64,000 nucleotides of DNA from an uncultured Flavobacteriales bacterium (GTDB lineage: Bacteria; Bacteroidota; Bacteroidia; Flavobacteriales_E; Vicingaceae). Every line of letters starts with the position of its first letter. The first letter of the stretch is position 1. The DNA lies in the NCBI GenBank assembly GCA_937901255.1, contig CALCHN010000044.1, positions 118,352-182,351 on the forward strand. The letters are read 5' to 3'. The notes under the pieces are model-generated. The model searched no databases and had not been told where the DNA came from. It saw nothing but the letters and a program-made list of their open reading frames with translations. Positions 53,932 through 63,312 of this stretch are shown piece after piece. A program made the position numbers and the translations under genes.

Positions 53932-54468
53932 ATGATTAAACAACTAATTTTCATATTTTTAATAGCCTTTTTATCGTTTACGATAAAAGCACAAAACGTT
54001 GGTATAGGTGCTGATGCCATGTACAATTTTCAAACAGAAAGTTTTGGTTTTGGAGCAAGGGTAAATTTCTTTCCTAACAGTAGTTTAAGCATAGTTCCTC
54101 AGGTGGCTTATTATCCGGGTTTCAATAAAATTAATGAATATTATTTTGGATTGGGATTAGAACAAAAAATTATTAGAGGAAAAACTTTTAATTTTTATTT
54201 GTTGGCACATGGAGCTTATAATTTATGGGCAAATCATGAAGAATCATCCTTAGAAGGAGCTCAGGCTTCTAACTGGAACGCAGAAGTTGGAGCTGGAATA
54301 ACAACCAATAGATGTCTTCGTCCGTTCTTAGAGTATAGGTATAATTTTAAATTTCAGGAAACACATTTACGCTTAGGCTTACTTTATGTTTTTGGATGTA
54401 AAGGCGGCTCAGGAAGTGGTTACGGAGGAAAAAATAGAGGAGGAAAACTTTGTCCAGCATATCATTAA
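53932..54468 (+). CDS. hypothetical outer-membrane beta-barrel protein
   Basis: 178 residues, signal peptide about 1-19 (FLSFTIKAQN). Alternating beta strands (FGFGARVNFFPNSSLSIVPQVAYYPGF) indicate a small OmpA/OmpW-type barrel, ending in an unusual GGSGSGYGGKNRGGKLCPAYH tail with one Cys. The next gene, a lipoprotein, starts 13 bp downstream, so they form an operon. Confidence 0.75.
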   Translation: MIKQLIFIFLIAFLSFTIKAQNVGIGADAMYNFQTESFGFGARVNFFPNSSLSIVPQVAYYPGFNKINEYYFGLGLEQKIIRGKTFNFYLLAHGAYNLWANHEESSLEGAQASNWNAEVGAGITTNRCLRPFLEYRYNFKFQETHLRLGLLYVFGCKGGSGSGYGGKNRGGKLCPAYH

Positions 54469-54481
54469 ATAAATCATTTAT

Positions 54482-55390
54482 ATGAAAACAAAAATTGCAA
54501 TATTATCTTTAGTAGGAGTTTTTATTATTTCTCTTAATGCTTGTAAAAAAGATAGAATAGAAAAATCTAAAAATGAGTACGAACCTGTTAATAGCTATTT
54601 AGATATGAAAAAACAGCAAGAACAGGAGTTCATTATTAACGGACCATCTAACGATACTATTATAGGAAACCAAGGCACAAAATTATTGGCAGGTAAAGAT
54701 TGCTTAATGTTTCCAAATGGAGATTCTGTTCATTATCCATTTTCTGTTAAATTGGTTGAACTTTATACACCAAAAGATATGATGTATTGGCAAATGCCAA
54801 CCGTTGCTGCGGGAAATATTTTAGAAACAGATGGAGAAATAAGAGTTAGAGCAACCAAAAATAATCAGGATTTAGTACTTCGTCCTGGTTGTGCTTATGG
54901 AGTACAAATGCCAAATGGAGCTCCAAAAAATAATATGAATGCTTTCTATGGTTTTGATACAGGAAGTTTTTTCGATTGGACAGATAACCCAGCTAGTTTG
55001 GGAGTAACAACTTCTGTTAGTCCTACATTTACTATTATTCCTTACGGATATGAAGCATTAATTGCAAGGTTAGGATGGTTAAATTGTGGTAAGTTAGCCA
55101 ACAATGGTTCAGGAAATACAATTTCATTTACATCGAGTACAGATTATTTAGAGAACGTTGGTATTTTTATTTACTTTCCTACCACTAAATCGGTAATGCA
55201 GGTTTATAACATGACTTCAGGATTAATTCCAACCGGTACAACTGTAAAAATAGTAATGATTGCCGTTGATGGAGGTGGAAATCTTTTTCATTATTACAAT
55301 ACCATGACAATAAGTGCTAATACTACCTTAGAAGTTAGTTTGTCTGCTATTACAGATCCAAACTTAACGGCTTTACTTGATGGATTGTAG
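54482..55390 (+). CDS. hypothetical lipoprotein
   Basis: 302 residues. Lipobox VFIISLNAC (Cys21) followed by KKDRIEKSKNEYEPV. The mature part is beta-rich, with NGPSNDTIIGNQGTKLLAGKDCLMFPNGDSVHYPFSVKLVELYTPKDMMYW in its first half, resembling the start of exported proteins with a T9SS-like or ZU5-like domain. Function unknown. Partner of the upstream barrel protein. Confidence 0.75.
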   Translation: MKTKIAILSLVGVFIISLNACKKDRIEKSKNEYEPVNSYLDMKKQQEQEFIINGPSNDTIIGNQGTKLLAGKDCLMFPNGDSVHYPFSVKLVELYTPKDMMYWQMPTVAAGNILETDGEIRVRATKNNQDLVLRPGCAYGVQMPNGAPKNNMNAFYGFDTGSFFDWTDNPASLGVTTSVSPTFTIIPYGYEALIARLGWLNCGKLANNGSGNTISFTSSTDYLENVGIFIYFPTTKSVMQVYNMTSGLIPTGTTVKIVMIAVDGGGNLFHYYNTMTISANTTLEVSLSAITDPNLTALLDGL

Positions 55391-55477
55391 TATTTACAAC
55401 CATGTAAAAAGTAAGTTAAACTAGAATCAAATCATTTTCGTAACTTTGCAACCCACTGTTAATGGCATTGAATATTT

Positions 55478-57010
55478 ATGGCTTTTATTGAAACGGATCA
55501 ACTAGAACGAACTACAGGTAAGAAACTATATGACTATCAACATGATGCGATAGAAAAAATATTTGCAAGTTTAGCTAAAAACCCTTCTAATCATAATTTA
55601 CTTTATCAACTCCCAACCGGAGGTGGAAAAACGGTAATCTTCACAGAAATTGCTAAAAGATTTATAGAATCTACAGGTAAAAAAGTAGTTGTACTTACGC
55701 ATCGTATAGAGCTTTGTAATCAAACTTCTAAAATGTTAGAAGAGTTTAATGTAAGGTGTAAAATTATTGATAGCAATGTTAAATCACTTCCGGATGAACA
55801 TGATTTTGATTGTTTTGTAGCCATGGTAGAAACGCTAAACAACAGGTTTAGAGATGAAGCCATAGAAATTGATAACATCGGTTTAGTTATAGTTGATGAG
55901 GCTCATTATAATTCTTTCCGTAAGATGTTTAAACACTTTACAGATTGTACTGTGTTGGGAGTTACCGCTACACCATTAAGTTCTAATATCAACCTTCCAA
56001 TGTTTCAAAACTATAAGGAACTAATTGTTGGAGATTCTATTCCCTCACTTATTGAGAAAGGTTTTTTAGCTAAAGCAACCACTTATTGTTATGATGTTGG
56101 TTTGGGAGTATTAAAAATTGGAGCAAATGGCGATTATACGGTTAAATCCTCAGAATTACTTTATGGTGATTCTCCCATGTTAGAAAAACTATTAAGAGCT
56201 TATTACGAACGATCGTCAGGTAAAAAAACCTTAATATTTAATAACGGAATAAACACCTCGTTAAATGTTTTTGATACCTTTAAAAAAGCAGGCTTAAACA
56301 TCAGGCATTTAGATAATACCAATACAGGAGAGGAGCGAAGAGATATTTTACAATGGTTTAAAGAAACTCCCGATGCTATATTAACTTCTGTAGGGATTTT
56401 AACAACAGGTTTTGATGAGCCAACGGTAGAGACGATTATTTTAAACAGAGCAACTCGTTCACTTACGCTTTATCATCAAATGATAGGCAGAGGCTCAAGA
56501 ATTTTACCACATAAAAAAGATTTTACGGTTATAGATTTAGGAAACAATGCAGCACGTTTTGGACCGTGGGATAGTGCAATAGATTGGCATGAAATCTTTA
56601 GAAATCCGGATTTCTTTTTAAGCAATATTTTTTCTGATGAAGAAATTGAAAAGAAATTTAAGTACAAAATGCCTGAAGAGGTAAGAGCATTATTTAAAAA
56701 CTCAGAAAATATTGATTTTGATGTTGACGCAGCTTATCAAGAGACATTAAAAAAAGGTCAGAAACCAAAAGTAGTGTTAGATAAATCTTTAGAACAGCAT
56801 TTAAATATGTGTATAGACAATAGTGAAGACATTATGGATGCTCGTTATTTGTCTAAATTCTTAAAAGATGATATTGCTTATAGAATTAGATTGTATTCAT
56901 ACAACATTTGCAAAAGCACAGAGAATTACTTAAAATGGCTCGAAGAAGATTATTTTAGAAAACTAAGTAGTAAAATAAACCACTATTATACTCAGGTAGA
57001 GGTGGAGTAG
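55478..57010 (+). CDS. superfamily II DEAD/DEAH-box helicase (RadD/YejH-like)
   Basis: 510 residues. Walker A QLPTGGGKT (about 45-53), DEAH in VIVDEAHYNS (about 139), motif III VTATP (about 167), and motif VI HQMIGRGSRI (about 330-340). The C-terminal part is short and ends with an acidic, Lys-rich region. The RadD-type organisation suggests a role in DNA repair or restart, but RNA helicase is possible. A TAACTTTG box at 55441-55448 is a likely promoter. Confidence 0.9.
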   Translation: MAFIETDQLERTTGKKLYDYQHDAIEKIFASLAKNPSNHNLLYQLPTGGGKTVIFTEIAKRFIESTGKKVVVLTHRIELCNQTSKMLEEFNVRCKIIDSNVKSLPDEHDFDCFVAMVETLNNRFRDEAIEIDNIGLVIVDEAHYNSFRKMFKHFTDCTVLGVTATPLSSNINLPMFQNYKELIVGDSIPSLIEKGFLAKATTYCYDVGLGVLKIGANGDYTVKSSELLYGDSPMLEKLLRAYYERSSGKKTLIFNNGINTSLNVFDTFKKAGLNIRHLDNTNTGEERRDILQWFKETPDAILTSVGILTTGFDEPTVETIILNRATRSLTLYHQMIGRGSRILPHKKDFTVIDLGNNAARFGPWDSAIDWHEIFRNPDFFLSNIFSDEEIEKKFKYKMPEEVRALFKNSENIDFDVDAAYQETLKKGQKPKVVLDKSLEQHLNMCIDNSEDIMDARYLSKFLKDDIAYRIRLYSYNICKSTENYLKWLEEDYFRKLSSKINHYYTQVEVE

Positions 57011-57016
57011 GAATTC

Positions 57017-58249
57017 TTAAAAATTACTTTTTACAACTTCCCAAATTTTATCGGTAGCACCAACACCATTTACAATATATTTTGAGGCAGCATTCTTAGT
57101 ATCTTGAAGGTTTTCTTTTAGCATTAAATGGTTGATTATAGCTATAAAATCATCTAAACTTCCAATAGAAAAAGCAGCATAATTATCAATAAGTTCTTGT
57201 GCTTCATGAAATTTATGATGTTTTTCACCAAATAAAATGGCATTGCCAAAACTTGCTGGTTCTAAAATATTGTGTAAAGAACCCGAAAAACCACCTCCAA
57301 TTAAAGCAATATCAGTGTATTGGTAGCAATTGGCTAAGATGCCTATATTGTCTATTATTAAAATATTATGTTGAGTTACATTTCTTTGGTTAGCTTCTGA
57401 ATAGAGTAAATGTTTAGTATTAAGTGTAGCTATTAAGGTGTCAATGTGTGGTTTGCTTACATCATGTGGAGCTATAATATAATTAAACTCCTTATCGGTA
57501 GTTTGAATATAAGTACTTATAATTTTCTCTTCTTTTTCCCACGAGCTACCTAAAATTATAGTAGGTTTTTTATTGGTGAATTTTTCTATTATTGGCAATG
57601 AAGTAGGAGATAGTGAATTTTCATAAACTCTGTCTATACGGGTATCGCCACTTTGTGTAATGTTATTAAAACCTATGTTATTTAATAAGTCTACCGAAGC
57701 TTTGTTTTGTATAAAAAAGTGAGTAAAAAAAGAAAGTATTTTTCTGTTAAAATTACCGTACCATTTAAAAAAAGGTTGGTTAACTCTAAAAACTCCAGAA
57801 ATTAGGTATGTTGGAATGTGTTGATGATGTAAAGTAGCTAAATAATAATACCAAAATTCATACTTTACAAAATAGGCTTGTTTAGGTTTTACTAAGTCAA
57901 TAAATTTTTTTGCATTTTTATTATTGTCAACAGGTAAATAGCAAACATAATCAATTAATACGTTATTCTTGCGGTATTCATATCCTGATGGAGAAAAAAA
58001 AGTAACAAGTAATTTGTAGTTTGGATGAAGCTTTTTTATTTTTTCCATTAGCGGTTTGCCTTGTTCAAACTCTCCCAAACTAGCACAATGAAACCAAATA
58101 ATTTGGTCATTATTTTTAATTTGTGTTTTTAGATATGAAAAACTGTTATTTCTACCTTTAATCCATAGTTTAGCTTTATGATTAAACAAGGAGGCTATTC
58201 TAACAAGAATGGTATAATTAAATATGGCTATTTTGTAAAATAATTTCAT
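57017..58249 (-). CDS. waaA: 3-deoxy-D-manno-octulosonic acid (Kdo) transferase
   Basis: 410 residues. N-terminal hydrophobic anchor, then the glycosyltransferase N-terminal domain (IWFHCASLGEFEQGKPLMEKIKKLHPNYKLLVTFFSPSGYE), the GDTRIDRVYE block near 200, and the C-terminal donor site (ALIGGGFSGSLHNILEPASFGNAILFG near 315). It adds Kdo to lipid A precursor at the inner membrane, so the cell makes LPS-type outer membrane. Intact. Confidence 0.94.
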   Translation of the reverse strand: MKLFYKIAIFNYTILVRIASLFNHKAKLWIKGRNNSFSYLKTQIKNNDQIIWFHCASLGEFEQGKPLMEKIKKLHPNYKLLVTFFSPSGYEYRKNNVLIDYVCYLPVDNNKNAKKFIDLVKPKQAYFVKYEFWYYYLATLHHQHIPTYLISGVFRVNQPFFKWYGNFNRKILSFFTHFFIQNKASVDLLNNIGFNNITQSGDTRIDRVYENSLSPTSLPIIEKFTNKKPTIILGSSWEKEEKIISTYIQTTDKEFNYIIAPHDVSKPHIDTLIATLNTKHLLYSEANQRNVTQHNILIIDNIGILANCYQYTDIALIGGGFSGSLHNILEPASFGNAILFGEKHHKFHEAQELIDNYAAFSIGSLDDFIAIINHLMLKENLQDTKNAASKYIVNGVGATDKIWEVVKSNF

Positions 58250-58317
58250 GTATTTAAAACAAAACTACCTATTTTTTTACTGTATTTTAAGGTTTAAGTT
58301 TCATTATAAAACTAATG

Positions 58318-58893
58318 CTACAACCCTATAGCAATTCCAAATCTATAAATAGGATTTTGTTGGATATAAAATGACTCTTGCGTTTCGTTTAAATTCCAAA
58401 GAACCATTAAAAAAAGATAAGAGTTCCCTCCCAAACTTTGGCGTAAACCACCGCCAACATAAAAGTTATAGATATTAAACCGATCGCTATTGAATTTTTC
58501 AACATTTATAATTTCGGCTTCTACATGAGCCACAAGAGGCGCAAAATCCACTAAATACTGACCAAAAACTCTTCCACCGTAAATGCTAGTGCTAAAGTTG
58601 ATAAACTTATCATTATAGTAAATATAGTTAACGCCAACACCTCCAATAATGTTAGGTGTAAAGTAATATCCTGCAACAGGAGCAATTTCAAAATAGGTAA
58701 TATCTCCAAAGGTAGCTCCAATGTTACCTCCCAGTGTTACTTTATCCCAACTAAAACCTTTGTTTTGATTGTTTTGATTATTAGTAGGTGTATCGCCATA
58801 AACATAGCTATCTTCATCCTGAGCTATAGCAAAGGAAAAGGTGAATAGTAGAAAGATAAATAATAAGGATTTCAATAGGGACAAACTGTTCAT
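58318..58893 (-). CDS. hypothetical outer-membrane protein
   Basis: 191 residues, signal peptide about 1-24 (FTFSFAIAQ). Alternating strands (VTLGGNIGATFGDITYFEIAPVAGYYFTPNIIGGVGVNYIYY) fit an eight-strand outer-membrane barrel of the OmpA/PorT-like class. No ligand known. Single gene on the minus strand. Confidence 0.8.
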   Translation of the reverse strand: MNSLSLLKSLLFIFLLFTFSFAIAQDEDSYVYGDTPTNNQNNQNKGFSWDKVTLGGNIGATFGDITYFEIAPVAGYYFTPNIIGGVGVNYIYYNDKFINFSTSIYGGRVFGQYLVDFAPLVAHVEAEIINVEKFNSDRFNIYNFYVGGGLRQSLGGNSYLFLMVLWNLNETQESFYIQQNPIYRFGIAIGL

Positions 58894-58953
58894 ACAATAT
58901 GATGTTTAATTTATATTCTCAAAAATAATAAACATTTTATGAAACGAGCTTAA

Positions 58954-60339
58954 TTAAAGTAAATTGCTTTTTAAAACCATTAATTTTTCTCTTGTCATTT
59001 CATGTATAGAATAAGGAATTCCACCCATGCCTATTCCAGAAGCATCTCTACCACCAAAAGGCATCCAATCTACTCTAAAAGCGGTATGGTCGTTAACCAT
59101 TACTGCTGTAGCATTTAGTTTTTTAACCGTATCTAAAGCTACATCTATATTTTTGGTAAATACTGCTGCCTGAAAATGAACATCTAAACTGTTGGCAATT
59201 TTTATAGCTTCTAATCTGTTGGTGTAACTATAAACACAAACTACAGGACCAAAAATTTCATCGGTAGAAACTTTAGCATCAGCAGGAGGGTTTAGTAAAA
59301 CCGTTGGTTCAAAGCATGTTTCAGAAATCTTTTTACCTCCACAAAGTACTTTAGCTCCTTTATCTATAGCTTCGTTTACCCAAGCTTCAACCCTGTCGTT
59401 TTCCTGAGGTGTAATTAAAGGACCAACTTCTGTTTTTTCATCTAAAGGATCTCCAACAATAAGTTTTTTTGCTTCGATAGCCAATAGCTGAGCAACATTT
59501 TCACAAATAGATTCGTGTACAAATACTTTTTGAACAGAAACACATACTTGTCCGGCATGATAAAAACCACCTTTTGCCAAAGCAGGAATTAATTCTGTAA
59601 TGTCGGCATCAGGTTCAACAATAACGGGAGCAACACCACCATGTTCTAACGCACATCTTGTTCCTGGAGCTAGTTTAGATTTTAAACTCCAACCCACACT
59701 TGCCGATCCTATAAAAGAGAAGTAGTTTATTCTTTTATCGGTAACTAAATAAGTTGCGGCTTCTCTATCGCAAACAGCAGCCTGACACCAGCCTTCGGGC
59801 ATTCCTGCTTCTTTTAAAATTTCAATAAAATTTAAACAAGAAAGTGGAGTAGTGGAAGCAGGTTTAATAATAACTGGGCAACCAGCTGCAAAAGCAGTTA
59901 CTGTTTGGTGAATGGTTAAGTTTAAAGGATGATTAAAAGCACTTACAGAAGCAACAACACCTATAGGTTCTCTGCTTACAAAAGCCATTCTGTTTACGGA
60001 TGCTTGCGTTAATCCCATTGGAATTTCTTCTCCTTTTATTTGAGCAATATGCTCGGCTGCTAATTTTACTCCATTGATGGCTCTAAGCACTTCAACTTTA
60101 GAATCTATATAAGGTTTTCCGCCTTCTTGAGCTGCAATTTTGGTCAGTTCTTCCACACGACCTTTCATTATTTCGGCAGTCTTTTCTAAAATGGCAATTC
60201 GCTGATGAGCTGGCAACCAATTAGATTGGTTTTCAAATAAAGCATAAGCAGTTTGTAATTGCTTTTCTACTTCATTTTTTCCTATTACAGGAATTTCTTT
60301 TATTAGTTCTAAATTATAAGGAGATACTACTTTTAACAT
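58954..60339 (-). CDS. NAD(P)-dependent aldehyde dehydrogenase
   Basis: 461 residues. The substrate-side Glu is in ALEHGG (about 228) and the catalytic Cys in GQVCVSVQK (about 263); the cofactor-binding SFIGSASVGW and EIFGPVV motifs are present. It oxidises an aldehyde to an acid, in the cytoplasm. Sequence alone does not give the substrate. It begins 26 bp downstream of nadC, so both may share a transcript. Confidence 0.93.
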   Translation of the reverse strand: MLKVVSPYNLELIKEIPVIGKNEVEKQLQTAYALFENQSNWLPAHQRIAILEKTAEIMKGRVEELTKIAAQEGGKPYIDSKVEVLRAINGVKLAAEHIAQIKGEEIPMGLTQASVNRMAFVSREPIGVVASVSAFNHPLNLTIHQTVTAFAAGCPVIIKPASTTPLSCLNFIEILKEAGMPEGWCQAAVCDREAATYLVTDKRINYFSFIGSASVGWSLKSKLAPGTRCALEHGGVAPVIVEPDADITELIPALAKGGFYHAGQVCVSVQKVFVHESICENVAQLLAIEAKKLIVGDPLDEKTEVGPLITPQENDRVEAWVNEAIDKGAKVLCGGKKISETCFEPTVLLNPPADAKVSTDEIFGPVVCVYSYTNRLEAIKIANSLDVHFQAAVFTKNIDVALDTVKKLNATAVMVNDHTAFRVDWMPFGGRDASGIGMGGIPYSIHEMTREKLMVLKSNLL

Positions 60340-60364
60340 GTTTATTGTTTTTTAATTTTTAATT

Positions 60365-61198
60365 TTATATTGCCTTCAAACTCAAGTCTAAGCTATTAAT
60401 TTGATGGGTTAAAGCCCCTACGGAGATAAAATCTACTCCACAAGCAGCATAATCTCTTATGGTAGCTTCGGTAATACCACCAGAAGCTTCGGTTTTGTAC
60501 TTTCCGTTAATCTTTTTTACTGCTGTTCGCATGTCTTCAAAAGAGAAATTATCCAACATAATAATATCCACATTTCCTACGGCTAAAATTTCTTCTAATT
60601 CAGTTAAATTACGAGCTTCAATTTCAATTTTTAAGTCCAAGCTGTTTTCTTTAAGATAGGTATTGGTTTTGCTAATGGCCGCTTTAATACCACCTGCAAA
60701 ATCAATGTGATTGTCTTTAAGCATAATCATATCGTACAAACCCATTCGGTGATTTTGTCCACCACCAATTTTTACAGCCATTTTCTCAACTAAACGTAAG
60801 CCGGGAGTAGTTTTTCTGGTATCTAAAACTTTGGTGTTAAAACCTTCAATTAGTTGTATGTAATGATTGGTTTTAGTGGCGATACCACTCATTCGTTGCA
60901 TAAAGTTTAACACAATACGCTCAGCTTTTAATATAGACTGATTGCTACCTTCTATGGTAAAAGCGATATCTCCGGGAGAAATAAAATCTCCATCTTTTAA
61001 AATTGGATTAAAAACTAAATTTTTATCAATTCTTTTAAAAACCATGTTAGCCACTTCCATTCCGGCTAATACGCCTTTTTCTTTTACTAAAAGTTGAGCT
61101 TTCCCAATAGCATTGGGAGGAATACAAGATAAAGAAGTATGATCGCCACTACCAATATCTTCGGCAATAGCCATTTCAATTAAATTATTAATATCCAT
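60365..61198 (-). CDS. nadC: nicotinate-nucleotide diphosphorylase (carboxylating)
   Basis: 277 residues. N-terminal EDIGSGDHTSLS, then the conserved RMSGIATKTNHY, LDTRKTTPGLRLVEKMAVKIGGGQNHRMGLYDMIMLKDNH (about 125-165) with the basic phosphoribosyl site, and EASGGITEATIRDYAACGVDFISVGALTH. It turns quinolinate and PRPP into NaMN in NAD biosynthesis. Typical length. No operon partner visible apart from the aldehyde dehydrogenase. Confidence 0.96.
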   Translation of the reverse strand: MDINNLIEMAIAEDIGSGDHTSLSCIPPNAIGKAQLLVKEKGVLAGMEVANMVFKRIDKNLVFNPILKDGDFISPGDIAFTIEGSNQSILKAERIVLNFMQRMSGIATKTNHYIQLIEGFNTKVLDTRKTTPGLRLVEKMAVKIGGGQNHRMGLYDMIMLKDNHIDFAGGIKAAISKTNTYLKENSLDLKIEIEARNLTELEEILAVGNVDIIMLDNFSFEDMRTAVKKINGKYKTEASGGITEATIRDYAACGVDFISVGALTHQINSLDLSLKAI

Positions 61199-61221
61199 TA
61201 AGGTAAACTGTTTTGATTTTT

Positions 61222-61608
61222 TTATTCGTCAGATTCAATTCTTAATTCAAGAATTACAATATTACTTCCATTTTCCTGATAAAGAATGTAGGTTCTAAAA
61301 ATACCGTTAGCTGTAATTAAATTACCAATAGAGTATAAGGTGTTGTTTTTAGATTCGCCATCATGCACCACTTTAAAATCGCTGGGTTTATTGGCGGTAA
61401 AGAAGTTTTTAAGAATAATTTCTGCTTGAGCTTTGCTAAAAACACCTTCATTTTTAGGGAGGGTTAAATCAACCGTATTGTTAAAAAAACTTGCTATAGC
61501 AGCAGCATTACCATTTTTAAGTGCTTTTGCAATATTTTCGTTGATAATAGGGTTTACAAATGCTGTAAGAGCAACAAATAAAGTGATAATGAGTAGTGAT
61601 TTTTTCAT
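61222..61608 (-). CDS. DUF4783 domain-containing exported protein
   Basis: 128 residues from ATG 61608 (MKKSLLIITLFVALTAF, a signal peptide); the frame extends to 61635 but that start would put nine charged residues before the signal. The DUF4783 pattern is present: IAKALKNGNAAAIASFFNNTVDLTLP, AEIILKNFFTANKP and an IGNLITANGIFRTYILYQENG strand pair. Fold is NTF2-like. Function unknown. Confidence 0.85.
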   Translation of the reverse strand: MKKSLLIITLFVALTAFVNPIINENIAKALKNGNAAAIASFFNNTVDLTLPKNEGVFSKAQAEIILKNFFTANKPSDFKVVHDGESKNNTLYSIGNLITANGIFRTYILYQENGSNIVILELRIESDE

Positions 61609-61704
61609 GTGTTTTTGTTTTTCGAGAGTCAGCAAAAACTAAGCCATTAAGTCATAGCTATATTTTATAGAAACAAATGTAAATTAATTTTTTAATTTAG
61701 CCTC

Positions 61705-62175
61705 ATGAAGATTAAATTAATTGCAATTGGCAAAACAGATGAGGCTTATTTAAAAGAAGGTATAGATAAGTATTTAGGGAGGTTAAAGCATTACATTCAA
61801 TTTGAAATTATTATTATAAATGATGTGAAATTGGGTAAAAAAAGTAATGTTGAAGTGCAAAAAGAACTAGAAGGAAAAGCCATTTTAGAAAAAATCGCTA
61901 CTAATGAAGTCGTCATTTTATTAGATGAAAATGGAAAAGAGTTTAATTCTGTGGGGTTCTCAAACTTTATGCAAAAAGCACTAAATGCAGGTACTAATAT
62001 GGTTTTTGTAATTGGTGGACCATTTGGTTTTTCAGCAGCTATTTATCAACGTGCAAGTGCTAAAATTGCTTTGTCAAAACTTACTTTTTCGCACCAAATG
62101 GTAAGGTTGTTTTTTGTAGAACAATTGTACAGGGCTTTTACCATTATTAATGGAGAAAAGTATCATCATGTTTAA
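61705..62175 (+). CDS. rlmH: 23S rRNA (pseudouridine1915-N3) methyltransferase RlmH
   Basis: 156 residues, the usual length. SPOUT knot signatures: LIAIGKTDEAYLKEGIDKYLGRL at the start, VILLDENGKEFNSVGFSNFM (about 70) and FVIGGPFGFS (about 101-110), and the C-terminal LSKLTFSHQMVRLFFVEQLYRAFTIINGEKYHHV. It methylates pseudouridine 1915 on the 70S ribosome. Complete. Confidence 0.97.
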   Translation: MKIKLIAIGKTDEAYLKEGIDKYLGRLKHYIQFEIIIINDVKLGKKSNVEVQKELEGKAILEKIATNEVVILLDENGKEFNSVGFSNFMQKALNAGTNMVFVIGGPFGFSAAIYQRASAKIALSKLTFSHQMVRLFFVEQLYRAFTIINGEKYHHV

Positions 62176-62240
62176 AGAACAACATCATCTTAATTTTTAT
62201 AGTTTTTACATAAGTTAAGTTAGAAATATTTATTATTACG

Positions 62241-62307
62241 AACTTTCCCCCAACCCCTCTCTTTCAAGAGAGGGGAGAAGTTATCGTAAGATAACTTGGG
62301 GTGAGTT
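62241..62307 (+). repeat. double-hairpin palindromic repeat, copy 4
   Basis: AACTTTCCCCCAACCC, the CTCTCTTTCAAGAGAG hairpin, then AAGTTATCGTAAGATAACTT and GGGGTGAGTT. Same orientation as copy 1. It lies between the convergent rlmH and glycosyltransferase genes. Confidence 0.85.
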
Positions 62308-62358
62308 AATCGACTAAAAAATTATTAAGAATAGTAAAAATTGCGTTCTAATTCTATT

Positions 62359-63114
62359 TTACTTTTTTAAAAACTGACCTAATTTAGAGATAGGTTTTAG
62401 AATTAAAGTAAAAGGATGTGGTTTTAAGCCATTTACTAACCAAGCTTTTTTATCTTCTCTATTGGCACGAATTCGGTTTTTTAAACTAGCATTGCTAATA
62501 CCGCCAACACGCATTTTTACAATAACACGAGGTAAATAAGTTAATGAAATTTCGTGCTTGTGTATAAAACGAAGCATGATTTCGTAATCGGCAGCGGATG
62601 TAAAATTGAGGTTAAACTTACCATACTGTTGGTAAATTTCCTTTTTGACAAAAAATGTAGGGTGGGGAGGCATCCAGCCTTTTAAGAACATGCCTTTTTT
62701 ATATTCATTAGATTTCCAAAGACGAGTGATTTTGTCGGTATTTTTGTTATCAACATAATTCAAATCAGCATAAAGTCCGTCAGCATTTGTTTGTTGGAGT
62801 TGACTTACTACATCTTCTATCACATTGTTGTCGGTATAAAAATCATCAGAATTTAAATTCCCTATAATATCACCTGTTGCCAACTCAATACCTTTGTTAA
62901 TGGCATCATAAATACCTTTATCTTTTTCAGAAACAATTAATGAAATCTTGTCTTTATACTTATTAATAAGAGAAAGTGTAGCATCAGTAGATTTCCCATC
63001 TATAACAATATATTCTATATACTCATAAGTTTGATTAATAACCGATTGAATGGTATCTTCAATAGTTTTTTCACTATTGTAACAAACAGTAATGATAGAT
63101 ATTTTGGGTTGCAT
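62359..63114 (-). CDS. family 2 glycosyltransferase
   Basis: 252 residues from ATG 63114 (MQPKISIITVCYNSEKTIEDTIQSV). The upstream 29 residues of the longer frame are not GT-like and would span a promoter: on the minus strand TACATTTG (63126-63119) ends only 4 bp before this ATG, so the transcript could be leaderless. GT2 motifs: VIDGKSTDATLSL and GIYDAINKGIELATGDIIGNLNSDDFY (about 60-90), with a late acceptor part FNLNFTSAADYEIMLRF. Substrate unknown, probably surface polysaccharide. Confidence 0.9.
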   Translation of the reverse strand: MQPKISIITVCYNSEKTIEDTIQSVINQTYEYIEYIVIDGKSTDATLSLINKYKDKISLIVSEKDKGIYDAINKGIELATGDIIGNLNSDDFYTDNNVIEDVVSQLQQTNADGLYADLNYVDNKNTDKITRLWKSNEYKKGMFLKGWMPPHPTFFVKKEIYQQYGKFNLNFTSAADYEIMLRFIHKHEISLTYLPRVIVKMRVGGISNASLKNRIRANREDKKAWLVNGLKPHPFTLILKPISKLGQFLKK

Positions 63115-63312
63115 TTGGCAAATGTACATCTTTTTAGGAATAAAGCAGTTACTTATAAATTTTAACATTTTATCAACAATTTGTTGAAAAGTATTTGCCA
63201 ATAAAAGTACTTGATAATTATGTATCTAAAATTGAAAAAGTTAGATTTGCGAATGTTTTTTTTGTTAAAAAAATGTATTAAAAATTAATATTCACTTAAA
63301 AATTTAAAATTT

